A stretch of 64,000 nucleotides of DNA from Dehalogenimonas sp. WBC-2 (GCA_001005265.1 CP011392.1:372001-436000), one strand, 5' to 3'; shown: positions 34,367 through 42,929, counted from the first letter of the stretch. Notes: a model not told the origin generated them from the letters alone. Numbers and translations are program-made.

Positions 34367-34606
34367 GGATTCCCACGAATGGATAAAGTCATATGCTGAC
34401 AACAGAAAGTTTGGATAGCCAAATTTATTAATGAATTGGAAATAATCTCTTGGAGGGAAATTAGTTTTTATACTCGAAATTGACGCGAAAAAACATGGGA
34501 ACATGAGTTTTCCGTTGGCCAGAAGGATCGATCTTGTTTTACTGGTGCCGCCTATTTCGAGCATAAGCCCTTCATATTCGGACCGTTGACGCCTCGATAA
34601 TAACAT
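34367..34606 (-). pseudogene. TGT-like enzyme, N-terminal part, truncated by IS3
   Basis: Eighty codons from ATG at 34606, or more likely from the ATG fourteen codons in (MLEIGGTSKTRSILLANG). The protein end HSWES is where the IS3 sits. The reading frame continues at 33171 when the insertion is removed, giving an original gene of about 320 codons. It was the first gene of the defence operon. Confidence 0.8.
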
Positions 34607-34754
34607 AATTGCCTGGCTGTTAATAGGTCCGAAACCAAGTCCCTTGTGATCTGCCGATTTTTGGTAAAAAGTGACGCGCTTTGTTTTTACGAGTCGAAGG
34701 GATAAAATCCTTGTAGTTTAATAAATGCTAGATCCGTGTGAAGGAAGTTGATTT

Positions 34755-35513
34755 ATGGAATTTTTTAACCTAATGAGTATCTCACACCGCTATATGGAGA
34801 TACTAAACCCTTCCACGCCTGAAAAAATCATCAAACTTGGCAAATTACTCGGACTAAAAAATGGAAACCGGGTCATCGACTTTGGTTGTGGATGTGCTGA
34901 GGCCCTAACTCTCTGGGCCGAGGAATTCGGTATTACTGGTATTGGTATAGATATATCCCAGGATTTCTGCGACCGGGCTAGGAAAAAGCTGGCCATGAAG
35001 GGGTTGTCTGACCGGATAGAAATCGTTTGTTCCCCCGGAGCTGAATATATGTTTCAACTTGGAACTTTCGATGCCGCAACGTGTATTGGGGCAACATTTA
35101 TTTTTGGCAGTTTCCAAAAAACAATCCAAGCCATTAAGAGGGCTGTTCATCAGAATGGACGTCTTGGTATCGGTGAAACCCACTGGCTTAGCAATCACGT
35201 AAACCCGGAATACGCCCAAAAACAGACAACCACGCACACAGAACCGGAACTAACTCAATTTACCCGGGATGAAGGCTTTGAACTCGAATACATCATCCGT
35301 GCCAGCAACGATGACTGGGATAGGTACATTTCGGATGGTTGGCATGGACTGATACGCTGGCTTGAAGAAAATCCCACCCATCCTGACTATGAACAGGTGT
35401 TCGATTATTTTCGTATCGACCAGGATGATTTTTTAAAGTTCCAACGCCAATATATGGGTTGGGCGATGTATTGCCTCGCGCCCAGCAAAACTCTAATTCG
35501 AAGCGGTGGTTGA
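34755..35513 (+). CDS. Class I SAM-dependent methyltransferase
   Basis: A protein of 252 residues with the SAM-binding motif I VIDFGCGCAEALTLWAEEF at residues 40-58, the acidic loop GIGIDIS after it, and motif IV around GTFDAATCIGATFIFG. The substrate is unknown. The C-terminal half contains an insertion rich in aromatic residues (DRYISDGWHGLIRWLEE) that may bind it. It is divergent from the defence operon across a 150-base gap. Confidence 0.82.
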   Translation: MEFFNLMSISHRYMEILNPSTPEKIIKLGKLLGLKNGNRVIDFGCGCAEALTLWAEEFGITGIGIDISQDFCDRARKKLAMKGLSDRIEIVCSPGAEYMFQLGTFDAATCIGATFIFGSFQKTIQAIKRAVHQNGRLGIGETHWLSNHVNPEYAQKQTTTHTEPELTQFTRDEGFELEYIIRASNDDWDRYISDGWHGLIRWLEENPTHPDYEQVFDYFRIDQDDFLKFQRQYMGWAMYCLAPSKTLIRSGG

Positions 35514-35544
35514 ACGATTTGTTGAAAAGTGCAACAAGCTCCGG

Positions 35545-36114
35545 CTAATAGTTATCGGGGCTCATCAACTTGAACTCATCTTTAAGTCTGCTCTTCATAT
35601 ACTTGATTACGGGAAGAGCGATTTTGGCTTCGTCAAGAGCCAGTAGCGCAGCAACGATCGAAGATTTGATCTCGGTGTCACGTGGGTCTTCAAGGATAGA
35701 TATCAGTGAACCGATAGCACTATCATCGCCAAGTCTTCCAATGGCGTGGGCGGCGGTGTACCTGATCCTAAAATCCTCGTTTTTATTGTTCAGAAGTCTG
35801 ATCAATGTCTTGGTCGTTCTGAAGTCACCGACCTCGCCGATCAGGGTGATCAGAATACACCTCAGTCTGTACTGTTCATCTCCAGGTACGAGAACCTTTT
35901 TAACGAATCGAAGTACAAAATCCAAATCAACTCCGGCAGGCTGTTTTGCTAAAGCTCCAGCGGCTTCTTCCCTGAGACCGAGCGATTGATTCGGATCTTT
36001 CAATAATGTCATCAAGCCCTGGATGTTACCCTTTTTGGCCAGGTCGGAGACCGTTGATGAGCTACTGATATTAGCGATTTGTTCCACTGGTGACTCTCTA
36101 GAGGGGCGTTGCAT
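35545..36114 (-). CDS. HEAT-repeat protein
   Basis: A protein of 189 residues with at least four helical HEAT/PBS-lyase-type repeats between residues 20 and 170: GLREEAAGALAKQP, RLRCILITLIGEVG, RIRYTAAHAIGRLGDDSAIGSLISILEDP and EIKSSIVAALLALDE. There is no catalytic motif, and a role as a protein-binding scaffold is likely. It is convergent with the methyltransferase gene. Confidence 0.8.
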   Translation of the reverse strand: MQRPSRESPVEQIANISSSSTVSDLAKKGNIQGLMTLLKDPNQSLGLREEAAGALAKQPAGVDLDFVLRFVKKVLVPGDEQYRLRCILITLIGEVGDFRTTKTLIRLLNNKNEDFRIRYTAAHAIGRLGDDSAIGSLISILEDPRDTEIKSSIVAALLALDEAKIALPVIKYMKSRLKDEFKLMSPDNY

Positions 36115-36185
36115 ACCGTGATTTTATCACATTATGTGCTCTAGGAGAACACTCCAGATGTCGGCTTTGCATTATCATTCGCCTT

Positions 36186-36443
36186 GTGCGCTCGAAGAAC
36201 ATCATTGGACCAAAGATTAGGGCAGCAAGGGATAATGCCCGGATAAGTCAGGCAAAGCTGGCTGCCAGGCTTCAAATCATGGGGATCAAGATCGATCGTT
36301 CGGCTATTGCTAAAATTGAAACTGGTCGCCGACCGGTCTCGGATATTGAAATCGCCGCGATCGCGGACATATTGACCATTCAGCTTCCGTGGCTGTTTGC
36401 TGAGAGCAGGGCTTGGTTTCAGCAGCAGATCGAAGCCGATTAA
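36186..36443 (+). CDS. XRE-family HTH transcriptional regulator
   Basis: A protein of 85 residues with a typical XRE helix-turn-helix: IGPKIRAARDNARISQAKLA, then IDRSAIAKIETGRRPVSDIE, then a third helix block IAAIADILTIQLPWLF. The start is GTG at 36186. It is a single gene followed by a terminator hairpin. Confidence 0.82.
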   Translation: MRSKNIIGPKIRAARDNARISQAKLAARLQIMGIKIDRSAIAKIETGRRPVSDIEIAAIADILTIQLPWLFAESRAWFQQQIEAD

Positions 36444-36527
36444 CGCCTAATCTTGGGCGGTTCTAGAGCTGGAAAGTCAGCTTGAAAGTTCTTGGTGTCA
36501 TACTGGACGGTCTACCAATTACAGTTT

Positions 36528-36560
36528 AAAGGGTGCAATCTTCAGACTGCACCCTTTTTG
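36528..36560 (+). terminator. Intrinsic terminator between the XRE gene and thyX
   Basis: The stem AAAGGGTGCA/TGCACCCTTT has a ten-base loop and ends in a T run on the plus strand. An A run on the other side lets it serve thyX on the minus strand as well. Confidence 0.85.
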
Positions 36561-36586
36561 TTTCGTACCGATGGCTTGGAACTTGA

Positions 36587-37171
36587 CTACAAATCTCCAA
36601 ACACCTTTGGAGCCTGGTCTTTCATGATTTCCTTAATCATATTGGCGACGGCGCGCATCTCCGGCAGGGCGGCGGGCCCGGAGCGAAGGTTGATGATGTG
36701 CCGGATCTCCCGGAAGTTCCAGGTACAGATGATTTCTGTAGAGCAGGCGTTAGGCAGCACGTAACGAGCGATTTCAGCTTTCACACCGGCTTTCAGGAGC
36801 TGGCGATAGGCATCCCATGCCGCCTCCATTGATGCTCTGTATACTTCGGACGCGCCCTCAAAATCAGCAAGTTCCGGCGGGGTGATAAATTCCGCCCCGG
36901 TTTCCTTGACATAACGCTGACTGCGCTGAGAGTAACTGGCGATGCGGTGCCGCACCAGTTCATGGGTTAAGGCTCGGGAGGCTTTGATATAAAATGTGGC
37001 GGAGGCGTGCTCAAGCAGGCTCTCATGACCCTGTTTGATGCGGGTTTGCAGCCAGTGCTCATTCATTCCCAGTTTATCCCCGCTGGCGTAACATAACCGG
37101 CCGGCCTGTTCAGTCAAGGATTCGGCATCAGGAGTTACGGCCAGCAATTTGACTTCAACCTGGTATTGCAT
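36587..37171 (-). CDS. thyX: Flavin-dependent thymidylate synthase
   Basis: ThyX of 194 residues, which makes dTMP from dUMP with FAD and NADPH and methylenetetrahydrofolate. The signature RHRxxSxxxxSxRY is present as RHRIASYSQRSQRY at residues 75-88, and further dUMP-contact regions include ACSTEIICTWNFREIRHIINL. The length is at the short end for the family. It is a single gene. Confidence 0.95.
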   Translation of the reverse strand: MQYQVEVKLLAVTPDAESLTEQAGRLCYASGDKLGMNEHWLQTRIKQGHESLLEHASATFYIKASRALTHELVRHRIASYSQRSQRYVKETGAEFITPPELADFEGASEVYRASMEAAWDAYRQLLKAGVKAEIARYVLPNACSTEIICTWNFREIRHIINLRSGPAALPEMRAVANMIKEIMKDQAPKVFGDL

Positions 37172-37400
37172 AGATTGTCTCTCTCATTCAAAACTGTGGA
37201 AACTTATAATAATTGCCCCGTATTATAAACTGCCCGGCGATTTAGATAAACCTCATTAGAGGTGTTGCGGTCTTTTGAGATTGAGCAAATTGGTTCAGAT
37301 AATGAGTATAGCAAACCTCGGTAAGCGGCTATCAATGCAGAATCAGATTGCTGGATTTCTATCTTGCACATGATATAATCCTACTTGTTGAGGTATTGCC

Positions 37401-37619
37401 GTGCCGGACATTGACGATTATAAGCAACAGTTTTATCAAGAAGAAGAACAATTACTTGCCAGAAGAAGAGTTTTACTGGGGCAAAAATTGTTAGTTGATC
37501 ATATTTTCACCACTGAAGCCGCCCGCCAAAGGAAAGAACTGGAGAAAGAACTGGCAACGGTCGAGAGGCGCATCAGTGAGGTGCGTACCATCCTTGGTGA
37601 AAATTTTAGCAAGAATTAG
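37401..37619 (+). CDS. Small coiled-coil protein, unknown function
   Basis: A protein of 72 residues with a GTG start behind TTGAGG. It is almost entirely charged helix (DYKQQFYQEEEQLLARRRVL, RQRKELEKELATVERRISE). It is 14 bases upstream of the metallopeptidase gene, so it is the first gene of a small operon. I recognise no family. Confidence 0.7.
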   Translation: MPDIDDYKQQFYQEEEQLLARRRVLLGQKLLVDHIFTTEAARQRKELEKELATVERRISEVRTILGENFSKN

Positions 37620-37633
37620 CGACTTCCAGGACT

Positions 37634-38020
37634 ATGAATAAGGAACGGTTTACGAGTCTGGTCACCAGCGCTTTGGATCATTTACCGGATGAATTCCTGG
37701 ACCTTTTGAATAATGTAGACGTTACGGTTGAGGATTATCCCACACGGGCTCAGAGCAAGGGGATGGAACGCAACAGGCTTTTGGGTTTATATGAAGGTGT
37801 CCCCCTCACCGATAGAGATACTCATTATGGGCTGGTGCTGCCGGACAAGATCACCATCTTTCAGAAGCCTATTGAGCACAATTGCTCTTCAGACGATGAA
37901 ATCATTGATCAGGTGGAGAAGACGGTGCGCCATGAGATTGCCCACCATTTTGGGATGACTGATGATGAATTGGATGAAATTGAAGCCAATTGGAAACGAA
38001 GAAGTGTTCATAAAGAATAA
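37634..38020 (+). CDS. Metallopeptidase-family (zincin-like) protein
   Basis: A protein of 128 residues with the zinc motif HEIAHHFGMTDDELDE at residues 101-116, as in the minimal zincin family formerly DUF1025. The pattern VEDYPTRAQ and the LPDKITIFQKPIE strand fit this family. It is likely a cytoplasmic protein of unknown substrate. It follows the coiled-coil gene and directly precedes tag. Confidence 0.82.
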   Translation: MNKERFTSLVTSALDHLPDEFLDLLNNVDVTVEDYPTRAQSKGMERNRLLGLYEGVPLTDRDTHYGLVLPDKITIFQKPIEHNCSSDDEIIDQVEKTVRHEIAHHFGMTDDELDEIEANWKRRSVHKE

Positions 38021-38047
38021 CAGGTGTTTGAAGCTAAGGTGGTTGGA

Positions 38048-38617
38048 ATGAAACGCTGTTCCTGGCCGGAATCCGGTGGTGAACTGATGATAGACTACCA
38101 CGATAAGGAATGGGGAACACCGGTGCATGACGATCAGAAACACTTTGAATTTCTGGTGTTAGAGACATTTCAGGCCGGTCTTAGCTGGCTTACCGTATTA
38201 CGAAAGAGGCAAAATTTTGCGAAGGCCTTCGGTGGTTTTAATCCTGTAATCGTTGAGGCGTATGATGCCGCAAAAATTGAGGAATTAGCAGCCGACGCAG
38301 GCATTATCCGTAATCGGATGAAAATTTCCGCTGCAGTTAACAATGCTCGCAGGTTGTTAGAGGTGCAACAGGAATTCGGCAGTTTTGACCGCTATTTATG
38401 GAGTTTCGTTGACGGCCAGCCGGTAATTGGTAATTGGGTATCAATGGATCAGATACCTGCCAAAACAGAACTCTCCGACCAGGTCAGCGCCGATCTCAAA
38501 CGCCGCGGATTTAAATTTGTTGGTTCAACTATCATTTATGCCCATTTGCAGGCGGTCGGCATCGTAAACGACCATGTGGTTGACTGTTTCAGGTTCAAAG
38601 AACTGGTACAGGTTTAA
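38048..38617 (+). CDS. tag: DNA-3-methyladenine glycosylase I
   Basis: A protein of 189 residues that removes 3-methyladenine from DNA. It contains MKRCSWP at the start (zinc Cys), YHDKEWGTPVHDD, LETFQAGLSWLTVLRKR and the C-terminal YAHLQAVGIVNDHVVDC zinc-ligand region. The ATG at 38048 with AAGGTGG upstream is preferred over the GTG at 38024. Confidence 0.93.
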   Translation: MKRCSWPESGGELMIDYHDKEWGTPVHDDQKHFEFLVLETFQAGLSWLTVLRKRQNFAKAFGGFNPVIVEAYDAAKIEELAADAGIIRNRMKISAAVNNARRLLEVQQEFGSFDRYLWSFVDGQPVIGNWVSMDQIPAKTELSDQVSADLKRRGFKFVGSTIIYAHLQAVGIVNDHVVDCFRFKELVQV

Positions 38618-38687
38618 GAAAAGGGCTTTGAACGAATTTTGAAGATGGCAGGTGTGACATTATACTGTTATACGAGGTGAAAATATT

Positions 38688-39209
38688 ATGAAAGTGACTG
38701 TCTATACTACCCAGACCTGACCGCATTGTCATACGGTGAAAGGGTTCCTTTCACAACGGGGTATTCACTTTACTGAGGTTGATGTTTCCACAAATGCGGC
38801 CGCTGCTCAGGAGTTGGTGCGGCGCACCGGGCAAATGGCGGTTCCGGTAACGGATATTGACGGTAATCTGGTAGTAGGTTTCGACCAACGGAAATTGGAA
38901 CACTATATCTCACAGGCTAAAAATGCTTCTGCGCCAAGTCTGGGGGCGTCGGTTGCGGACGCTGAAAAATATACCGCGGCGCATGGTATGACAGTTTCCC
39001 GCGGCGCTTATATCGGCGGCGTTAAACAGGGTTTATCGGCAGCAAAAGCCGGACTCAAGACCGGAGACATCATTACAAAAATTGATTCCACAGCAATTAA
39101 CACTGCGGCTGACCTTGATAAGGTCATCGGTTCACTGGAAAAAGGCGCCAGGCTGAAAATTACCTTTATACGTGACGGCCAACCGCGCCAGACCGAAGGC
39201 TTGCTTTAA
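38688..39209 (+). CDS. Glutaredoxin-PDZ protein, probable selenoprotein (UGA at codon 11)
   Basis: From an ATG at 38688 behind GAGGTG, the frame reads MKVTVYTTQT, then an in-frame TGA (38718-38720), then PHCHTVKGFLSQRG and on to a stop at 39207. The TGA sits exactly where the first Cys of the glutaredoxin C-x2-C motif belongs, giving U-P-H-C. The glutaredoxin domain (1-80, with TGQMAVPVTDI) is followed by a PDZ domain (about 95-170; GGVKQGLSAAKAGLKTGDII). A SECIS-like hairpin follows the UGA. If it is not selenocysteine, then this is a nonsense mutant. I prefer the selenoprotein reading. Confidence 0.8.
38736..38754 (+). promoter_or_regulatory. SECIS-like hairpin after the in-frame UGA
   Basis: A perfect 8-bp stem GTGAAAGG/CCTTTCAC closes a three-base loop GTT. 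The loop starts with G and lies 23 bases after the UGA, within the spacing and loop rules I know for bacterial SECIS elements. It lies inside the coding sequence, as expected for bacteria. Confidence 0.65.
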
Positions 39210-39240
39210 CGGCCAATAAACTAGCTCAGAGTAATCCTGA

Positions 39241-39807
39241 ATGTCAGCAGAAATCATGTTGAATACGGCCAGGCTTAGGTTGAAACGCTTAGGACTGGAA
39301 GATGCACAAGCACTTTTCAGTTACCGCTCAATGCCAGGCGTATACCGCTTTCAGTCATGGCGCCCGGTTGATATTAGAGATGCTGTGGTATTTATTAATG
39401 ACGTAGCAGATATACCTGATATCCCCGGCACGTGGTATCAATTAGCTATTTTTCTCAAGAAGACTCAGCAGCTTATTGGCGATATAGGTGTCCATTTTTC
39501 GGCGTCAGGTGAAAAAAGAGAGGTAGAGTTAGGCTGTACTCTGGCTCCGGAATCTCAAGGTTTTGGATATGCAACTGAGGCTTTGACTGAGGTCATTGCA
39601 TACTTATTTACCAGTTTAAAGAAACGCTCAGTGCGTTTTTCAATAGACCCACGCAATATCCCATCTATAAAACTGGCGCTTCGACTCGGATTGCACCAGG
39701 TTGAATACCTTGAGAAGAGTGTTTGTATTGATGGGGAATGGTGCGATGATGTGATTTATTCTATTGATGCGGCGGAATGGTCACTCTGCCTTACAGTTGA
39801 TTCTTAA
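39241..39807 (+). CDS. GNAT-family N-acetyltransferase
   Basis: A protein of 188 residues of the RimJ/RimL type: TARLRLKRLGLEDAQALFSY near the start, strand QLIGDIGVHF, and the acetyl-CoA loop region ESQGFGYATEALTEVIAYLF. The substrate is not known. It sits between the selenoprotein gene and a terminator. Confidence 0.82.
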   Translation: MSAEIMLNTARLRLKRLGLEDAQALFSYRSMPGVYRFQSWRPVDIRDAVVFINDVADIPDIPGTWYQLAIFLKKTQQLIGDIGVHFSASGEKREVELGCTLAPESQGFGYATEALTEVIAYLFTSLKKRSVRFSIDPRNIPSIKLALRLGLHQVEYLEKSVCIDGEWCDDVIYSIDAAEWSLCLTVDS

Positions 39808-39873
39808 CGGTTGTTTTCTTCGGCGGTCAAGCAGAAACGACAATCACTTAATAAATTGAATCTGAAATACAAA

Positions 39874-39902
39874 CCAGGAGAGCCACCGAATGGCTCTCCT
39901 GG
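39874..39902. terminator. Strong hairpin after the acetyltransferase gene
   Basis: A perfect 12-bp stem CCAGGAGAGCCA/TGGCTCTCCTGG with a five-base loop. It lies between convergent genes and has no long T run, so it is likely a bidirectional barrier. Confidence 0.75.
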
Positions 39903-39931
39903 TAGGCTGTCTCTAAGAATTTTACTCAGGT

Positions 39932-40186
39932 TTAATTGATGTTAGACATGACTTTATGGCGATATTTATCTGCATTGTCAGTGACGGTGGTGCCGAACTC
40001 TTCAGCCCTCTCCTTTACAACATCACTAAAATGCTCCGCTTTCTTTTTCAGTTCACCTGCTTGTTTTTGAAGATCCCGGCGAGTCTTGCGGCCAGACTGG
40101 GGAGCATAAAGCATCCCTATTCCGGCGCCTATGGCCGCGCCAGCGATAATTCCTAGAACTACTCCACCCCAATTACTGTTTGCCAT
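39932..40186 (-). CDS. YtxH-domain protein
   Basis: A protein of 84 residues with one glycine-rich membrane helix (GGVVLGIIAGAAIGAGIGML) followed by YAPQSGRKTRRDL and a charged amphipathic helix, the YtxH layout. The ATG at 40186 with AGGAGGA upstream is preferred over 40225. YtxH-type proteins are often stress-related, but no function is assigned here. Confidence 0.85.
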   Translation of the reverse strand: MANSNWGGVVLGIIAGAAIGAGIGMLYAPQSGRKTRRDLQKQAGELKKKAEHFSDVVKERAEEFGTTVTDNADKYRHKVMSNIN

Positions 40187-40443
40187 GATATCCTCCTGTT
40201 TTTTGGTCCACCTAAAGGCGTCCAATCATATTAACGTCTGACAAACTTATAAGATATAATCATCCCCAAAAATTCGTCGATTACTACTATTGTAACTTAA
40301 ATATCAGGTTTGTGGAATCCGTAAAACTACTCAATTCGGCATGTTAATTCACCTATTCTTGTTGTGCAGGCGAGGAATTTCACTTCACGAAATTTTGAGA
40401 TATTATGAAAGATAGTACATCTAATGGTCACAGGAGGTTGGAT

Positions 40444-41577
40444 ATGGAACTGTTGCATAGGGAAGACATGCTGGAAATGTTGAAAAGGCCGGAAAGCCCA
40501 GCTGTGACCATATACTTGCCGACCCACCGCACCGGCGATACCGAAGCTGACCCCATAAGGTTCCGCCATGTTTTGGATGAGGCGGAAAACCGGTTGGTTG
40601 AAACTGGAGTCAGGGCGCCTGTCGCCCGGAAGATGCTGGCCCCGGGCCGGAACCTGCTGCCGGATGGTCTCTTCTGGCAACATCAGGAAGAAGGGATGGT
40701 CTGTTTCATAACGCCGTCATCGTTTAGATATTACACTCTGCCGTTCACCGTGCCGGAGACCGTGGTGGTGGCGGATGATTATCATATCAGGCCGCTGCTG
40801 CCTCTTCTGGAAAATGATGGGATTTACTATTTACTTTCTTTGAGTTTGAACAATACCAGCTTGTTTCAAGCCCGTAGGTTAGTCAGCCGGGAAATCCCTC
40901 TGCCGGAAGAACTGCGGAATATGGTGGATGCTAACCAGCATGATGATTCAGAGAAATCCCTGCAATATCATACTACCGGCCCCGGTCCGGCCATATTTCA
41001 CGGGCAGTCCGACCCGGATAATTTCAATAAAGCCCATATCACCCACTTTTTACAGAAGCTCAGCCGGGAGTTAGAAAAAATACTGGCTACAGAGCGGGCC
41101 CCACTGGTTGTAGCTGGCGTGGAAAATATCCGGACAATGTTTCGCGGGGAATGTGCGTATGCCCATATCTTAGAGGAAGGCATTGAAGGTAATCCGGAGC
41201 GGATGACGCCTGAAAAGCTCCACGCTGCTGCCTGGGAGACCGTCAGTCAGTACTTTGGCCGACAGCGAGAGCAGGTATTATCACAGTATCTCAACGCCTC
41301 CGGGCCGGAGAGATCGGTTAAAGGGTTGGAATCGGTTTTATTCGCCGCCGAGGATGGAAGGGTGGCGGCTCTATTTCTCACTGAAACGCTGGAAGCCAGG
41401 GGCACGATTGACCGGATGCAGCGGAAAATTGAAATTGATCCCAACCCCGTTTCTGACAATACTGACCTGGTTGAATACTCTGTCAGGCAAACGCTTATGA
41501 CCGGGGGCGATGTCTACGTTCTAACGCCCGAAGAACTGCCGGATGCGGCGGAAATCTCTGCGATGCTGAGGTATTGA
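40444..41577 (+). CDS. baeRF-family (archaeo-eukaryotic release-factor-like) protein
   Basis: A protein of 377 residues with the family's N-terminal block PAVTIYLPTHRTGDTEADPIRFRHVLDEAE, the central YYLLSLSLNNTSLFQARR, and the C-terminal YSVRQTLMTGGDVYVLTPEELP. These proteins resemble eRF1 domains 2-3 and may act on stalled ribosomes, but this is unproven. The ATG at 40444 has AGGAGG six bases upstream, so the ATG at 40405 is not used. It is a single gene. Confidence 0.78.
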   Translation: MELLHREDMLEMLKRPESPAVTIYLPTHRTGDTEADPIRFRHVLDEAENRLVETGVRAPVARKMLAPGRNLLPDGLFWQHQEEGMVCFITPSSFRYYTLPFTVPETVVVADDYHIRPLLPLLENDGIYYLLSLSLNNTSLFQARRLVSREIPLPEELRNMVDANQHDDSEKSLQYHTTGPGPAIFHGQSDPDNFNKAHITHFLQKLSRELEKILATERAPLVVAGVENIRTMFRGECAYAHILEEGIEGNPERMTPEKLHAAAWETVSQYFGRQREQVLSQYLNASGPERSVKGLESVLFAAEDGRVAALFLTETLEARGTIDRMQRKIEIDPNPVSDNTDLVEYSVRQTLMTGGDVYVLTPEELPDAAEISAMLRY

Positions 41578-41659
41578 AAAACCGGCGGAGTTTATTTACT
41601 GGTTGAAGTGGTTGTCACGCTACGGCTTAGCTGTTATTATGGGGGCACAATTTAATATA

Positions 41660-41749
41660 GTTACTGGGGGAGCTGAAAAGCTGAGAGTTTCGGACAGGCC
41701 GGACGACCCTTGGAACCTGGTCTCGATAATGCGAGCGTAGGGAAGTAGC
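41660..41749 (+). promoter_or_regulatory. TPP riboswitch
   Basis: A complete THI element: P1 arms GTTACT and AGTAGC, GGGGGAGC, CTGAGAG, GACCCTTGGAACCTG, and the pyrophosphate-sensing GCGTAGGGAAG. It controls the genes from 41853 by attenuation, judging from the terminator 12 bases downstream. Confidence 0.95.
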
Positions 41750-41760
41750 AGAACCTTAGA

Positions 41761-41792
41761 CCAGAAGAACTTTTCTTCTGGTTTTCTTTTTT
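41761..41792 (+). terminator. Terminator of the TPP riboswitch
   Basis: The 9-bp stem CCAGAAGAA/TTCTTCTGG has a three-base loop followed by a TTTTCTTTTTT run. It lies directly behind the aptamer and is the expression platform. Confidence 0.9.
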
Positions 41793-41852
41793 AAACTTCC
41801 GGCCCCCCAGCTGAACTATAGACTCCGGTAACTTGATGAAGAAGGAGACATA

Positions 41853-42908
41853 ATGAGCGCGGACATGCCTGAAATTGGTAAAATTTCCCCGGATATCTTC
41901 CGGGAGATTATTTTCCCTCGGCTGGGGGCAAAAAGTGACAGTGTCCTGGTTGGGCCGCAGCACGGCGTTGATGTCGGTATCGCCGAAATTGGCGGGCAGG
42001 CGGTATCATTTACTACGGATCCGGTTTTCATCGTGCCTCAGTACGGCTGGGAGCGGGCTGCCTGGTTTGCCATTCATATAATTGCCTCAGATTCGGCCAC
42101 CAGTGGTCTCAAGCCCAAATACCTGTCCATTGACTTAAATCTGCCGATGGAGATGTCCAAGGAAGAGCTTGAGGTTATGTGGGAGGTAATGCACCGGGAG
42201 TGCCTCAAGATGGACATAAATATCATTACCGGGCATACCGCCCGCTATGAAGGCTGTAATTATCCTATGGTTGGCGGTGCTACCATGATTGGTATCGGCG
42301 GGCTGGATGAATATGTTTCCCCTAAGTTTGCTAAAATCGGTGACGTTATCATCATCACCAAAGGCCCGGCCATAGAAGCCTGCGGCATTTTTGCGGCCAT
42401 GTTCCCAGACCGGATCGCCGCTGAATACGGCGAGGACTTTGCCCATAAGGCCGAAGGAATCTTCTATCAGATGTCGGTAGTGGAAGATGCTATGGCCGCG
42501 GTGTCGATTGGTGTCCGGGATGACGGGGTGTCTTCTATGCATGACGCTACCGAATGCGGCTTGTGGGGCGGGCTATATGAAGTGGCACAGGCGGCGGGGC
42601 TGGGGGCGCGGATTGATAAGGACAAGATAGTGGTGGCTGATGGTGTGCCGGAAATATGCCGTTTATTTAACATTGACCCTTACGCGTCAATAAGTGAAGG
42701 CAGCCTTATTATTACGTGCCGACCACATAAGGCTGAGGCGGTAGTTGCAGCGCTTAAGGCTAAAGGCATACATTCCTCAGTGGCCGGTGAACTGACGGAA
42801 GTGGAAAGAGGCATGATCCTCATAGATGATGGCCGGGAGAAGCCGCTGGAACACCCTATAGTTGATCCTTTCTGGCGGGCGTTTTATGATGCCGCCAAAA
42901 AAGCTTAA
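41853..42908 (+). CDS. AIR-synthase-related (PurM/HypE-like) protein under TPP control
   Basis: A protein of 351 residues of the PurM-fold family, with VGPQHGVDVGIAEIGGQAVSF, FTTDPVFIVPQYGWERAAW, NIITGHTARYEGCNYPMVGG and SSMHDATECGLWGGLYEVA, which contain the Mg-ATP-binding acidic residues. The protein is close to HypE and ThiL in fold. Because it is the first gene of a TPP-riboswitch operon with thiE next, a role in thiamine metabolism is likely, possibly as a ThiL-like kinase or a related ATPase. The exact reaction is unknown. The start follows AAGGAG. Confidence 0.82.
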   Translation: MSADMPEIGKISPDIFREIIFPRLGAKSDSVLVGPQHGVDVGIAEIGGQAVSFTTDPVFIVPQYGWERAAWFAIHIIASDSATSGLKPKYLSIDLNLPMEMSKEELEVMWEVMHRECLKMDINIITGHTARYEGCNYPMVGGATMIGIGGLDEYVSPKFAKIGDVIIITKGPAIEACGIFAAMFPDRIAAEYGEDFAHKAEGIFYQMSVVEDAMAAVSIGVRDDGVSSMHDATECGLWGGLYEVAQAAGLGARIDKDKIVVADGVPEICRLFNIDPYASISEGSLIITCRPHKAEAVVAALKAKGIHSSVAGELTEVERGMILIDDGREKPLEHPIVDPFWRAFYDAAKKA

Positions 42909-42929
42909 TATTGGTGGTGAGGTAGCACC

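Noticed and set aside
29176-34606. CBASS operon
   Set aside because: No CD-NTase is found in or near the operon; the TIR and caspase genes occupy the sensor and effector places.
38736-39209. Glutaredoxin gene starting after the UGA
   Set aside because: Such a protein would lack the first strand and the first redox residue. Similarity begins at the ATG at 38688, which has a ribosome binding site, so the UGA is within the gene.
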